Assembly: GCA_910577085.1 (NCBI GenBank)
Contig: CAJTLE010000003.1
Coordinates: 1 to 58,262 of the forward strand
Source: an uncultured Allobaculum sp.
GTDB lineage: Bacteria > Bacillota_I > Bacilli_A > Erysipelotrichales > Erysipelotrichaceae
Length of the DNA: 58,262 bases
Direction: 5' to 3'
Shown here: positions 43,891-53,144 of the stretch, in pieces
Layout of the letters: each line of letters starts with the position of its first letter
How positions within the stretch are numbered: the stretch's first letter is position 1
Made by a program: the position numbers and the translations under genes
The notes under the pieces: model-generated
What the model was told of the DNA's origin: nothing
The model's input: the letters and a program-made list of their open reading frames with translations, nothing else
Database searches by the model: none

Positions 43891-44784
43891 ATGCTGCTGA
43901 CCGATAAATTCTGCCTGATTGATTTTTCAGAATCAGAACAGGCTGTTGTTGATTACTTGATGGAGCAGGGAGAAGCCGTGCGCAATATGACGACCAAGGA
44001 AATCGCTCAGGCGACGTTTACTTCTCCATCGACTCTGATCCGGATCGCCCACAAAATGGGGTTTGAGGGCTGGGTGCGGCTGCGGGATGAGTGGCTCAAG
44101 GAAAAGAATTATCTGGATCGAGTCAACCTGGATGTGGACGCCAGTATCCCTTTTACTGCTCAGAATTCCCAGATTGAAATCGCCCGCAATCTGGCCAGAC
44201 TGGAGCAGAATGCCGTGCAGGATACCCTGGATCTTCTGGACAGCGATCAACTGTTTCAGGCCGTCACCATGATGAACAATGCCAAGACCCTTTATATTCT
44301 GACGGACCCTTATAATCAGACTGCTTTTCAGACTTTCTATATAAATATGCAGCGCATTCACCACAATGTGGTTGTGTCAACCTGTCATGGCTTCAATGCC
44401 TATACAGCCGACAAAGAGGATTGCGTGCTGATTGTTTCTTATTCCGGTGAACTCGGAGTTCTCAAGCAGAGTGTTAAGATTCTCAAAGAGCGTGGACTGC
44501 CCTATATCTCGATTACTGCAATTGGGAATAATTCGATTGAACAGGATGCCGCCGTTGCCCTGCGGATCTGTACCCGGGAAAAGCTGACGGATAAAATTGC
44601 CAATTTCACCGTCAATATTGCCCTGACCTATCTGATGGATGTGCTGTTTAGCTGTATTTATCAGAAAAACTATGAGGCTAACCTGACCAGACGCCAGGAA
44701 ATCAGCCGGGTCTTGGAAAAAGAGCGTCGGCAGAGTGTTCTGGCCGCTCAGAGTGCTCTGGCGGCGCTGGGCCGGGAAGAGTAA
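43891..44784 (+). CDS. MurR/RpiR-family transcriptional regulator
   Basis: The 297-residue product has the N-terminal HTH_6 domain (FSESEQAVVDYLMEQGEAVRNMTTKEIAQATFTSPSTLIRIAHKMGFEGW, residues ~12-60) and a C-terminal sugar-phosphate-binding SIS domain (AKTLYILTDPYNQTAFQTFYINMQRI; VLIVSYSGELGVLKQSVKILKERGLPYISITAI). Such regulators sense phosphosugars and repress or activate sugar-catabolism genes. The likely targets are itself and the divergent PTS IIB-like gene. A terminator follows immediately. Confidence 0.92.
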   Translation: MLLTDKFCLIDFSESEQAVVDYLMEQGEAVRNMTTKEIAQATFTSPSTLIRIAHKMGFEGWVRLRDEWLKEKNYLDRVNLDVDASIPFTAQNSQIEIARNLARLEQNAVQDTLDLLDSDQLFQAVTMMNNAKTLYILTDPYNQTAFQTFYINMQRIHHNVVVSTCHGFNAYTADKEDCVLIVSYSGELGVLKQSVKILKERGLPYISITAIGNNSIEQDAAVALRICTREKLTDKIANFTVNIALTYLMDVLFSCIYQKNYEANLTRRQEISRVLEKERRQSVLAAQSALAALGREE

Positions 44785-44797
44785 TGCGATATAGAGA

Positions 44798-44830
44798 ACG
44801 CCTGCTTCTGCAATGAGGCAGGTGTTTTTA
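44798..44830 (+). terminator. Terminator of the RpiR-family gene
   Basis: CGCCTGC (from 44799) pairs with GCAGGTG (44818-44824), followed by TTTTTATT. Confidence 0.8.
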
Positions 44831-45110
44831 TTGAAAATTCGAAAGCAGAGGAAAACTGCTCTTTTCTGTCCGAATTCCAGGGGACAGTCGATCGTTCGAG
44901 CTGTTTGGCGAAGAACAATTCGGATCATTTCCGTCGTGGAAGAAGTGCTGTGTCTTTCTGATTGATCAGTTCTGAATGGCACCATCTGTTTTTAGAGGCC
45001 TGGCTCTTTGGAATTGAGTGGTTCATCGAACTTGTTGCCAGAGCATTGAGTTGGATAAACAGCCATGAAAAAAAGCCGGCTGCAAACGGAAAGTGCGGTC
45101 GGCTGAATGA
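44831..45110. other. Intergenic region, convergent
   Basis: Apart from the terminator of the GNAT gene (minus strand, AGCCGGC 45074-45080 with CGGCT 45100-45104 and a T-run), nothing is seen. Confidence 0.5.
45067..45105 (-). terminator. Terminator of the GNAT gene
   Basis: On the minus strand AGCCG (45104 to 45100) pairs with CGGCT, with partial inner pairing, followed by seven Ts. Confidence 0.7.
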
Positions 45111-45698
45111 TTAGATTTGTGAGGAATGATGGAAAGATTTGTTCGAAGAAGAATCGAACGGATTTTGATGACGTTTGTGATCCAGAGCGTTTTTCTGGTC
45201 TTCTTCGGGATCAATCAGATCTTTCTGGTAAGCAAGACGAATGGTGCCATCGTCGGTATAGATCAGGCCGCAGTACGAAAAGCCATGGCTTGTAATCAGA
45301 TGCTGCATGATGTGGTTATCGGGATGGGTATCAATGCGCAGGGAAATGGCTCTGGCCTCGCAGAACTGGACAATCGCATCAAAGATACCAGGCACTTTAC
45401 CGGCCGAGGCAATTTTATGGATGGCTCCATATTCCAGATCACTTTTCCACTGACCCTGTTCAATGATGGCATAGGTCGGATCCGCTCCGAAAATGAGGGA
45501 GAACACGCCGACAATTTCACCATCCTGCTCCAGAACATAGGACTGATGAAGATCAATATCGTTTTCAATGGCTGAGGTTAAAGGCCGGTTGTCTTTCCAC
45601 TGGTTTGGATTGCCAGTGGCTTTCATCAGGGCACGGGCATGGGCATAAACGGCCTGAATGACAGGCAGATCAGCACGGGTAGAATGACGAATCTTCAT
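45111..45698 (-). CDS. GNAT-family N-acetyltransferase
   Basis: The 195-residue product starts MKIRHSTRADLPVIQAVYAHARALMKATGNPNQW, an N-terminus common to a GNAT subgroup in Bacillota. It has LEQDGEIVGVFSLIFG (beta strands 3-4) and ISLRIDTHPDNHIMQHLITSHGFSYCGLIY (acetyl-CoA-proximal helix and last strands). The substrate is unknown. The last ~30 residues are a charged extension. The start at 45698 is set by AAAAGGAG eight nt upstream; a longer frame to 45794 lacks a ribosome binding site. Confidence 0.85.
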   Translation of the reverse strand: MKIRHSTRADLPVIQAVYAHARALMKATGNPNQWKDNRPLTSAIENDIDLHQSYVLEQDGEIVGVFSLIFGADPTYAIIEQGQWKSDLEYGAIHKIASAGKVPGIFDAIVQFCEARAISLRIDTHPDNHIMQHLITSHGFSYCGLIYTDDGTIRLAYQKDLIDPEEDQKNALDHKRHQNPFDSSSNKSFHHSSQI

Positions 45699-45875
45699 AG
45701 CGTTTTCTCCTTTTCTAAAGGTCAGATTTTTAAGATCAGACTTTCTGAATCCGCTTTGAATCAGGTCGTCTGATCGAACTGGATCTGGAATCAATCGGTT
45801 CGATACAGGTTCAGAAACGATTCTAGAACATTCCGCAAAAAGAGGCAGGCAAACTGGAAGAAATGCCCAATCTAA

Positions 45876-45925
45876 CGAAAAAAAGCTTCTGAAATTGGAA
45901 TCGCGAAATCCCTTTCAGAAGCTTT
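45876..45925 (-). terminator. Terminator of the purF-like gene
   Basis: AAAGCTTCTGAAA (45882-45894) and TTTCAGAAGCTTT (45913-45925) are exact 13-bp inverses; on the minus strand the stem is followed by a T-run. Confidence 0.85.
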
Positions 45926-46037
45926 GGGTGTCTGTTGAAAATAGACGATGGATTCAGCCAATAGACAGATTGGAACAGCTTGCGTCCATTCATGACGATC
46001 CACAAAGATCACAAATCAGCAAAGACCAGAAATCCGT

Positions 46038-47459
46038 TTATTCCACGCCATCGAAGCAATAGGTGCACAGCTTACACTTAGGCAGACCGATGGACTCAAC
46101 CATATCGTCAAGACGATGGTAGCGCAGGGAAGTGAAGTTCGAACGTCGGCGGATTTCTTCGAGCATCTTGGCATAGCGTTCGCTGTCCGGGTTGGCGTAT
46201 TCAGCCAGAATTTCAGCACTTGGCTCACCGCCCTCGAGATCCTGAATGACACGACGGGTAATCAGATCCAGATCGGAGGTCGAACGGGAGAAGTTGAGGT
46301 ATTTGCACCCGTATAAAATTGGCGGGCAGGCCGGACGGACATGAACTTCCTTGGCACCCGAGTTATATAAGAACTTGGTGGTATTGCCAAGCTGCGTTCC
46401 ACGTACGATCGAGTCATCGATCAGCAGCAGACGACGATCCTTGATCATTTCCTGAACCGGAATCAGTTTCATGGACGCAATGTGATTACGCTGTGTCTGG
46501 CTGACAGGCATGAACGAACGCGGCCAGGTTGGTGTGTATTTGATAAATGGACGGGCATACGGAATGCCGGCGGCATTGGAGTAGCCGATCGCATGCGCAA
46601 TACCGGAGTCAGGGACACCCGCTACGCAATCGACATCGTCTTTGGATAAGTTGTCGCGTTTTGCCAACAGATTTCCACAATGGTTGCGCATCAGTTCGAC
46701 GTTGATGCCTTCATAGGTTGAAGTTGGATAGCCATAGTAAACCCACAGGAAGGAACAGATTTTCATCTTCTTGCCAGCCTGTTTGAGAACATCTACTTTT
46801 TCCGGAGTGATTTCAACGATTTCACCAGGGCCAAGTTCGCCATAGGGTTTATAGCCAAGGTTCAGGAAAGAATGGCTTTCAAAAGCGCAGCAATAGCCTG
46901 AGCCGTCTTCTTTTTTACCCAGAACGATTGGGGTGCGGCCGAATTTATCGCGCGCCGCGATGATGCTGTGATCCGTCAGCAGCAGCAAAGACAGCGAGCC
47001 ATCCACGATTTCCTGTAAGTATTTGATGCCTTCCAGGAAAGAATCTTTTGTACAGATTAAAGCAGCAGCCAGTTCAGTCGGATTGACTTCACCAGTGCTC
47101 ATTTCATAGAAGTGGTTCATACCGGAGTCAAAGCATAACTGCTTGAGCTCGGCGATGTTATTGATTTTACCAACGGTCGAAATGGCAAACGAGCCAAGAC
47201 GGCCATGAATCAGTAACGGCTGAGATTCGTAGTCGGAAATACAGCCAATTCCGATGTTGCCTTCAAAGTCATCGAGTTCCCGGTCGAATTTAGAACGGAA
47301 CGGGGTGTTTTCGATATTGTGAATTGAACGGACAAAGCCGTTATCGCCATGAACAGCCAGACCAGCCCGGCGGGTTCCTAAATGCGAATGATAGTCAGTT
47401 CCAAAAAACAGATCCAGAATGCAGCTGCTCTTTAAAGCAGCACCAAAAAATCCACTCAT
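46038..47459 (-). CDS. purF: Amidophosphoribosyltransferase-like protein (PurF) with Ser in place of the N-terminal Cys
   Basis: PurF makes phosphoribosylamine from PRPP and glutamine. The 473-residue product has the glutaminase-domain layout (THLGTRRAGLAVHG; IHGRLGSFAISTVGKINN), the PRPP loop RLLLIDDSIVRGTQLG, and a C-terminal Cys cluster (PKCKLCTYCFDG). Normal PurF begins MCGI, with Cys as the nucleophile; here it reads MSGFFGAAL. AGGAGG six nt before this ATG makes the start firm, so the Ser is real. Glutaminase activity is therefore doubtful, and the protein may use ammonia or have another role. No other purine gene is adjacent. Confidence 0.88.
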   Translation of the reverse strand: MSGFFGAALKSSCILDLFFGTDYHSHLGTRRAGLAVHGDNGFVRSIHNIENTPFRSKFDRELDDFEGNIGIGCISDYESQPLLIHGRLGSFAISTVGKINNIAELKQLCFDSGMNHFYEMSTGEVNPTELAAALICTKDSFLEGIKYLQEIVDGSLSLLLLTDHSIIAARDKFGRTPIVLGKKEDGSGYCCAFESHSFLNLGYKPYGELGPGEIVEITPEKVDVLKQAGKKMKICSFLWVYYGYPTSTYEGINVELMRNHCGNLLAKRDNLSKDDVDCVAGVPDSGIAHAIGYSNAAGIPYARPFIKYTPTWPRSFMPVSQTQRNHIASMKLIPVQEMIKDRRLLLIDDSIVRGTQLGNTTKFLYNSGAKEVHVRPACPPILYGCKYLNFSRSTSDLDLITRRVIQDLEGGEPSAEILAEYANPDSERYAKMLEEIRRRSNFTSLRYHRLDDMVESIGLPKCKLCTYCFDGVE

Positions 47460-47542
47460 GATTTTCCTCCTGTCATAGTTTCTTTGTATCTCTTTGAACG
47501 CTTCAGTTCAGAATCGTATTTTATCACCCGCATGTTGCGAAC

Positions 47543-47567
47543 AAAAAAAATCCCCGTCAAACGGGGA
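47543..47567 (-). terminator. Terminator of the rhodanese gene
   Basis: CCCCGT (47552-47557), loop CAA, ACGGGG (47561-47566); on the minus strand followed by eight Ts. Confidence 0.9.
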
Positions 47568-47633
47568 AGTCTCCTTACAAAATTGTAAAAAACACAAGGA
47601 AATTGCCCAAAACCAGGCCCTTTTCAAAGCGGT

Positions 47634-47909
47634 TTAGGCGGTGGCTTTTGGACCAGTGTAGTTTTCAATTCCACCGATATCTTCAGCGGCAATTCCACGT
47701 TTAGCCAGATCTTCTTTGGCCAGACCGGCATGGTAGCCGCTCACGCAGTATAAGTAGGATCCAGGTTTTACATCGGCTTCTGGAATTTTTGCAAGGGGGA
47801 TATTCACAGCGCCAGGGATGTGACCTTCGGCATACATTTCAGGTGGACGCACATCAATAATTGGCGTTCCATCTGCTTTTGCTTTAGCAACATATTCATC
47901 AATCGTCAT
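47634..47909 (-). CDS. Single-domain rhodanese-like protein
   Basis: The 91-residue product is a minimal rhodanese domain: TPIIDVRPPEMYAEGHIPGAVNIPL and the active-site loop YLYCVSGYHAG with Cys55. Such proteins carry sulfur as a persulfide. It is a single-gene unit with its own terminator. A role as a sulfur carrier is possible, but nothing in the context names the partner. Confidence 0.9.
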   Translation of the reverse strand: MTIDEYVAKAKADGTPIIDVRPPEMYAEGHIPGAVNIPLAKIPEADVKPGSYLYCVSGYHAGLAKEDLAKRGIAAEDIGGIENYTGPKATA

Positions 47910-48351
47910 AAGAAATTACCTTCTTTCTGTATGTTTATTATAAAAATCAGATCATTTCTCCCTAAGCGGATTGAACGAAAGATCACCGGGGCCGGCATAT
48001 GAGGTTTCTTTGCCTTCTGACATACATCCTCATCACGCAGAGATTTCGGTTTAAGGATGGTCAGTTGTTGTGATTTGACCGGTGTCAGGCGAAAGTCTGT
48101 CAATACGGGCAATAAAGTGATAGAGTTTCCTTTCGATCTTTCCTCATCCTTTTCGGATTGCCCAAAGCCTGGCTGTCTTCAGATGGCAGGCTGGTCAATT
48201 CAATTTTGAGGGGATTCAGGCACAGAAAAAATTCGCCCGGTTTTTCGCAGCGAAAACAGTCTGCCAATTCAACAAAGTTTATTCAATGTTTAGATTTTAT
48301 GACGAAAAATCCTATATTTGATCGTTATCATTAAAAAACGGAGGTGATGTG
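47910..48351. other. Divergent intergenic region (rhodanese / zinc-ribbon gene)
   Basis: 440 nt with no supported gene. The right end carries GGAGGTGATGTG, an excellent ribosome binding site for the next gene. No clear inverted repeat or promoter box could be assigned. Confidence 0.5.
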
Positions 48352-49425
48352 ATGAAGTGTCCAAAGTGTGAATACGAAAACCCCTCTGGTGTTCGCTATT
48401 GCGTCAAATGCGGTTCGCAGATGCTCCCTCCAATTCCACCCGCTAATCGAAAAAATTCCCGTTCCCGTTCAAAACGCAGGATCAATACCCATCGGGTGTT
48501 AATTGCGGCGCTTTCGATTTTTATGGCTGTTGGTGTCGGAATTCTGGCCTTGTTTCTGTTCTTGCCAGGTCGAAACACTTCTCAATCGACGCAGACAGCG
48601 GTTGTGCCCGCATTGCCGGAAGAAAACGCTGATGTGATCGATGAGGCTGATCTTGAGGAAAATACTGCTGAAGCCCCAGCCAACGACCTGCCAGGGCGCG
48701 ATTCCAGTGACTTTTCCCGATACGTCAATCTGAATACCCGAACTGTAAAGATTCCGGAATCAGAACTGACGCTGACCTTTCCGGAATACACGGACTATCT
48801 GTTTGACTATGATCAGAACAATGGTCAGATGATTTTTGAAATCCATACAGCTGACAACATGATTGTCACCATTACCTCATCGAGACTGAACGCACTGCCG
48901 TTTACCAAAAGCGAAGCCGAAACTGCCGACAGTCCGACGATCTACCACACCATTCAGGGCGAAGAAACCGAGTATTACTACATTCTTCAGCCAAACTCTT
49001 CGATCGTAACGGGAACCATTATTGACTGTGATAATAACCGCTCAACCAGTGTCAATGTCGTCAGCCAGAGTCTGAATTCAACAATGGACTCTGACTCATC
49101 GCAGGAAAATAAAAGTGGAACCAAAGCGTATGAAGGGGACCTGACAACCTCTGGATCGGAAGTCTATGCCGGCGGTTGCAGCGGTCTTTCTGATGACTCT
49201 CAAACGGAAGACCATGAGTATGCTGCGGATTCAGAAAGTGCCCCTCTGACGAACGACGAAGCAGGTGTGATCATTGAATCTTCCCCGGATTCTGAAAGTT
49301 CCTCAACCGAAAATGCAGATCAAGAGCCCTCTTCCAGTCTTGGACTGCCAAGACGCCCGCTTTCCAATGCGGCTTCCATGAAAGTGCTTGAGGATCTGCT
49401 TGCCTCTTCCGGCATTCACAATTAG
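48352..49425 (+). CDS. Zinc-ribbon membrane protein of unknown function
   Basis: The 357-residue product starts with a zinc ribbon (C3-x2-C6 and C17-x2-C20 in MKCPKCEYENPSGVRYCVKCGSQM). A basic stretch and one membrane helix (about 47-70, VLIAALSIFMAVGVGILALFLFL) follow, then a Ser/Glu/Asp-rich outer part with a beta-rich segment (LTLTFPEYTDYLFDYDQNNGQMIFEI). The topology is a cytosolic ribbon and an extracellular domain. GGAGG lies seven nt upstream; the ORF could also start at GTG 48349. The C-terminal ~120 residues are low-complexity and acidic. Function is unknown; a sensing or envelope role is possible. Confidence 0.8.
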   Translation: MKCPKCEYENPSGVRYCVKCGSQMLPPIPPANRKNSRSRSKRRINTHRVLIAALSIFMAVGVGILALFLFLPGRNTSQSTQTAVVPALPEENADVIDEADLEENTAEAPANDLPGRDSSDFSRYVNLNTRTVKIPESELTLTFPEYTDYLFDYDQNNGQMIFEIHTADNMIVTITSSRLNALPFTKSEAETADSPTIYHTIQGEETEYYYILQPNSSIVTGTIIDCDNNRSTSVNVVSQSLNSTMDSDSSQENKSGTKAYEGDLTTSGSEVYAGGCSGLSDDSQTEDHEYAADSESAPLTNDEAGVIIESSPDSESSSTENADQEPSSSLGLPRRPLSNAASMKVLEDLLASSGIHN

Positions 49426-49493
49426 AGAAAACCTCTCCATGAAGCCGGAAATTCCCGCAAAACCCAATCACCCAATCCCAATGAATTTCTTCA

Positions 49494-49522
49494 AAACCAG
49501 GACTCGCCATCCTGGTTTTTTA
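49494..49522 (+). terminator. Terminator of the zinc-ribbon gene
   Basis: AAACCAGGA (49494-49502) pairs with TCCTGGTTT (49510-49518), followed by Ts. Confidence 0.85.
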
Positions 49523-49734
49523 TATGGCAGAACAACAGGCAAATAAATTGATCTGCGTTACGATGAAGATGATCCGTCCAGGAGATCAGAAGACGGAAAA
49601 TGAAAGTCAAAAAAGAGCAGAAAGGGAAAAACGTTGAAGGAAGCCGATCGCAAAATCAGCGAGAAGAGCCTTCAGCCGCCATTTTCTGCAGAATCTGTAG
49701 AACCATAGGTATAGAACAGGAAAGAAGGAGAAGT

Positions 49735-50328
49735 ATGAATCAGAAAGCAGAGTCTGTTGTTGAAAAGGATCAGAAAGACCTGACCAGCCCATCAACAACT
49801 GATCCAGACAATCAGCAGGAAACTAAACCCAATCACGAAAATTGTGATCACCAGATCCCGATGTTTCTCGGTCCGGGAGCTGTCCTGGAGGGCGATGTTC
49901 AGTTTGGTGATGACGTCAGCGTCTGGCACAACGCTGTGATCCGCACAGAATCGGCTCCGATCACGATCGGATCGGGTTCCAATATTCAGGATGGCTGTGT
50001 CCTCCATACGGATCCTGGCTATCCAGTCGTCATTGGCCAAAACGTCACGATCGGCCATGGCGCAATTGTTCATGGAGCCATCATTGAAGATGACTGCCTG
50101 ATTGGCATGGGAGCGGTCATTTTAAATAGCGCGCATATTCATAAAGGAGCCATGGTTGGTGCCGGCGCAGTTGTCGGTGAGGGCAAAGAAGTAGGCCCTG
50201 GCAAACTGGCTTTAGGTGTACCCGCCCGTATCATTCGGGATCTGAGTGAAGAAGAAATCGAACGAAATCGCGAGAATGCCCGTCATTATGTCAAACAGGC
50301 AAAAATGCGCCTGCATCACAGGGGATAA
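49735..50328 (+). CDS. Gamma-carbonic-anhydrase-like left-handed beta-helix protein
   Basis: The 197-residue product has a ~40-residue polar N-terminal extension and then hexapeptide repeats: PGAVLEGDVQFGDDVSVWHNAVIRTESAPITIGSGSNIQDGCVLHT, VTIGHGAIVHGAIIEDDCLIGMGA. The His residues in HNAVI and GHGAIVHG match the metal ligands of gamma-class carbonic anhydrases (YrdA/PaaY group). A short C-terminal helix follows. The start at 49735 has AAGGAG upstream; the frame extends to 49600 without homology. Enzymatic activity in this group is often unproven. Confidence 0.85.
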   Translation: MNQKAESVVEKDQKDLTSPSTTDPDNQQETKPNHENCDHQIPMFLGPGAVLEGDVQFGDDVSVWHNAVIRTESAPITIGSGSNIQDGCVLHTDPGYPVVIGQNVTIGHGAIVHGAIIEDDCLIGMGAVILNSAHIHKGAMVGAGAVVGEGKEVGPGKLALGVPARIIRDLSEEEIERNRENARHYVKQAKMRLHHRG

Positions 50329-50819
50329 AGAATATCCAGTCCCTGATGCTGACAAAAGTGCGACCAGTTTGGGACTGAAAGACAGAAAGTCGAAATGATC
50401 GAGAGAGAAACCCGACAAAGGAAGCCGGAAGACGAAACCGACAGCCAAGAATGGCAGATGAAATCGGTAGACGAAGCCAGCAGCCAAAATCGATGACGAA
50501 TAAAGAAAAACAGATCGATCATGAAGCGGGAAAGAGGATTTTTTCCCTTTGATCTGTCAGGATAAAGACCTTGTTTTGATTGAGTCTGAACAGAAAAACA
50601 AATGACAATAGGATGCGAAAAATGCGACAGCCCTGCCGTCCTGTAAAACTGATCCTGTAACAGGCAGGGTGTGGATTTTATGGTTATTTTGAGAAACTTG
50701 AGCAGAAAAATAAAAGGAAGAGGATCAAGTAGATTCGAAAAGCTCAAACCTTGAAACACTTTGATATAATCTAACGGACACCGCAGACTTTTCGCAGTGG
50801 TCATCCTGGAGGTAGAACG
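50329..50819. other. 490-nt gap with degenerate direct repeats
   Basis: Around 50400-50500 the plus strand has an imperfect direct repeat (GACGAAACCGACAGCC and GACGAAGCCAGCAGCC). A hairpin CCCTGCC (50630-50636)/GGCAGGG (50662-50668) followed by TTTT is terminator-like, but lies 300 nt after the previous gene. No gene is supported. Confidence 0.5.
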
Positions 50820-51317
50820 ATGCTTGAAATTCGAAATGCAAAGCCTGAAGATCTTGAAAGAATCGCACAGGTTGAAGCGGCCAGTTTTCCGGCGGAAGAA
50901 GCAGCCGACAAAAAAACTCTGGAAGGACGTCTGAATGTGTATCCGAATCACTTCTGGCTTCTGGAACGGGACGGAAAGCTTGTCAGTATGGTTGATGGTC
51001 TTGTCAACAACAGCGAAGAACTGCTCGATTCGTTCTATGCCGATCCATCACTTCATGATGAAGATGGCAAATGGCAGATGCTGTTTGGCGTGGAGACGGT
51101 TCCGGAATTCCGTAAACGCGGATACGCTTCGATCCTGATGAAAGAAGTCATCAAGGACTGTGTCAACGACTCCCGCAAGGGAATTATTCTCAACTGTAAA
51201 GAAGAATACGTTCCATTTTATGAACGGCTCGGTTTCAAGAAAACCGGAGATGCCAAATCCGAACATGGCGGCAAACACTGGTACCGCATGGTCATGGATC
51301 TGGAAAACCGTGAGTAA
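50820..51317 (+). CDS. GNAT-family N-acetyltransferase
   Basis: The 165-residue product starts MLEIRNAKPEDLERIAQVEAASFPAEEAA, followed by GVETVPEFRKRGYASILMKEVIKDC, the acetyl-CoA-binding Q/RxxGxG/A region of GNAT enzymes, and PFYERLGFKKTGDAKSEHGGKHWYRM at the end. The subgroup resembles serotonin/aralkylamine acetyltransferase-like bacterial proteins; the substrate is unknown. GGAGG precedes the ATG by eight nt. It is a single-gene unit. Confidence 0.88.
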   Translation: MLEIRNAKPEDLERIAQVEAASFPAEEAADKKTLEGRLNVYPNHFWLLERDGKLVSMVDGLVNNSEELLDSFYADPSLHDEDGKWQMLFGVETVPEFRKRGYASILMKEVIKDCVNDSRKGIILNCKEEYVPFYERLGFKKTGDAKSEHGGKHWYRMVMDLENRE

Positions 51318-51333
51318 AATCCAACGACAAGAT

Positions 51334-51361
51334 AAGCGAGGCTCAAGTCTCGCTTTTTTTG
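51334..51361 (+). terminator. Terminator of the second GNAT gene
   Basis: AAGCGAG (51334-51340) pairs with CTCGCTT (51349-51355), followed by a run of Ts, 15 nt after the stop. Confidence 0.9.
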
Positions 51362-51810
51362 GCGCGTGCCCGAAATCTGTCTGGCGTTCTGCAGTCTTTT
51401 CTTATGAGGCTCGAGGCGATCAGGGATGAAAAGCAATCAGGTGTTCAAGGCAGTAAGAAGTTAAAGCCGATCAGGGACTCAAGGTGGTAAGACTGCAAGG
51501 CTGTAAGGGTGTAAACCGGATCCTTCTGTTTCCAGCAGACCCGAAGATTCAAAACAAGATTAAAAAGATCAGAGTCAAAATCCCCCGGCTTAAAAAAGTC
51601 GAAAATCCACGATAGTTTTCATGGCTTGGCGAAATTTGTCTGAGAATGTAAGCCAATACATCGGGATCGAAAGTGAATAAAGAGCCAGTGATTTGCCAAG
51701 GATTCAAGGAATCCTTCCTTGATCGTAAAAAAACTGGTAACCTTTCATGAATCGTCATTTTGATGACGGTTGAATTTGCTTATAATTACATACATACAAA
51801 GGAAAAAACT
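51362..51810. other. 450-nt gap before the RodZ-like gene
   Basis: The stretch 51415-51515 has imperfect direct repeats of CGATCAGGGA and AAGGTGGTAAG-like words. A TATAAT (51781-51786) with a weak TTTTGA 17 nt upstream is the likely promoter of the next gene. No gene is supported. Confidence 0.5.
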
Positions 51811-53082
51811 ATGTCATATTATCAGATTCTGAAACAGAGGCGTCTTGATCTGAATCTGTCCATCCAGGATCTTGCGATCCAGACAAGATTGAAGCCTGAA
51901 TATATACGAGCGATTGAAGAAAACAACCTGGATATCTTCTCGGATGATTTTTCGTATGTCCGCTACTTTGTCCATGGATACTGCGATGCCATTGGGGTCA
52001 ACTGGAATCTGATCAAAGATGAAGTTGACGCCAATATCAATGCCTATGCGGCAGCCCGCGACCAGGCCCTTCATCAGGCTCAGGTCAAAATGATGGAATC
52101 GATGCCATCCGTGACCAGCGGCCGCAAAACCACCAAGGCAAGTCGTAAAAAACGTAAACGCCGCTCCTTAATGAACAGTGCCGGCAAACTGTCCCGCTCG
52201 ATCAGCTGGGGCAGCCAGAATAAGCTTTCCCGCCTGATTTTGATCTGTGCGATCTGTGTGGTCGGGGGTCTTGCTTTAGTCAGCTATGTCGGCCAGCAGC
52301 GTGCTGCCCGTTCTTTAGAAGAACAGAAACAGGCAAGAGCAGATGAACTCAGAGCGGAAGAAGAAACAACACAGCGTCTGGCGGAAGACCGCAAAAGCCG
52401 TCAGGATGACAGCTCAACGCCAGCCCAAAACTCAATTACGATTGCGACCACATCCACCAAAGGCGTTTATGATCTCAATGGATTCAACCCGGACAACCCG
52501 TCGATTCACATCAGCATTACCCCTGGCAATGCCCAGACGGTCACGATTCTCTGGAACGACACCCCGGCCTTTTCATCGGAAGTCAAAGAACAGTTTGCCT
52601 ATGTGCTCAATGCCACAACCGATGGCACGCTGACGATTATCTTTGCCAACGAGCAGTCCCCAAGCAAGCTCTCGATCGATGATCTGGAAATCCCATCGGA
52701 TTACATTACCGCTGATGCCCAACACCAGGCAAAGCTTCAGTTTAATGTGCACTTCAACAAGTCATCTTCTGACAGCTCTGCATCCAGCCAGTCTGAAGCA
52801 GCAACGCCGGAGGCTCAATCCTCCGATCCGAATACCGAACCGGTGGTTCCGATTGATGAGTACACGGCGCCTGTCGATGATGACCTCTATACGGACTACA
52901 CCGATCCAAATGGTACCTATACGGATCCAGTCTACACGGATCCTGGATATACCGACCCTGGCTACAGCGATCCTGTTGATACGGATCCGGGAACGAATGA
53001 TTTCCCAATGGATGCTCCAGGGTATGATGATGGATCTGGCGATGTCTATGTGGATGCCGATGGCAACCCGATTACCTGGTAG
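51811..53082 (+). CDS. RodZ-like helix-turn-helix membrane protein
   Basis: The 423-residue product has an N-terminal HTH_25 domain (ILKQRRLDLNLSIQDLAIQTRLKPEYIRAIEENNLDIF, residues ~6-45), a basic juxtamembrane stretch (KASRKKRKRRS), and one membrane helix (about 137-158, LSRLILICAICVVGGLALVSYVG). The extracellular part has the RodZ C-terminal fold (ISITPGNAQTVTILWND) and a tail of TDP/YTDPGYTDP repeats. RodZ links MreB to the cell-wall machinery and sets rod shape. The neighbours pgsA and recA match the common Bacillota order. AAAGGA precedes the ATG. Confidence 0.85.
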   Translation: MSYYQILKQRRLDLNLSIQDLAIQTRLKPEYIRAIEENNLDIFSDDFSYVRYFVHGYCDAIGVNWNLIKDEVDANINAYAAARDQALHQAQVKMMESMPSVTSGRKTTKASRKKRKRRSLMNSAGKLSRSISWGSQNKLSRLILICAICVVGGLALVSYVGQQRAARSLEEQKQARADELRAEEETTQRLAEDRKSRQDDSSTPAQNSITIATTSTKGVYDLNGFNPDNPSIHISITPGNAQTVTILWNDTPAFSSEVKEQFAYVLNATTDGTLTIIFANEQSPSKLSIDDLEIPSDYITADAQHQAKLQFNVHFNKSSSDSSASSQSEAATPEAQSSDPNTEPVVPIDEYTAPVDDDLYTDYTDPNGTYTDPVYTDPGYTDPGYSDPVDTDPGTNDFPMDAPGYDDGSGDVYVDADGNPITW

Positions 53083-53144
53083 TTTCCAGTCTGTAATCCC
53101 TGATTTTTGAATCCGGATGGATTCTGCTCTTTGTGAGGATAGAA

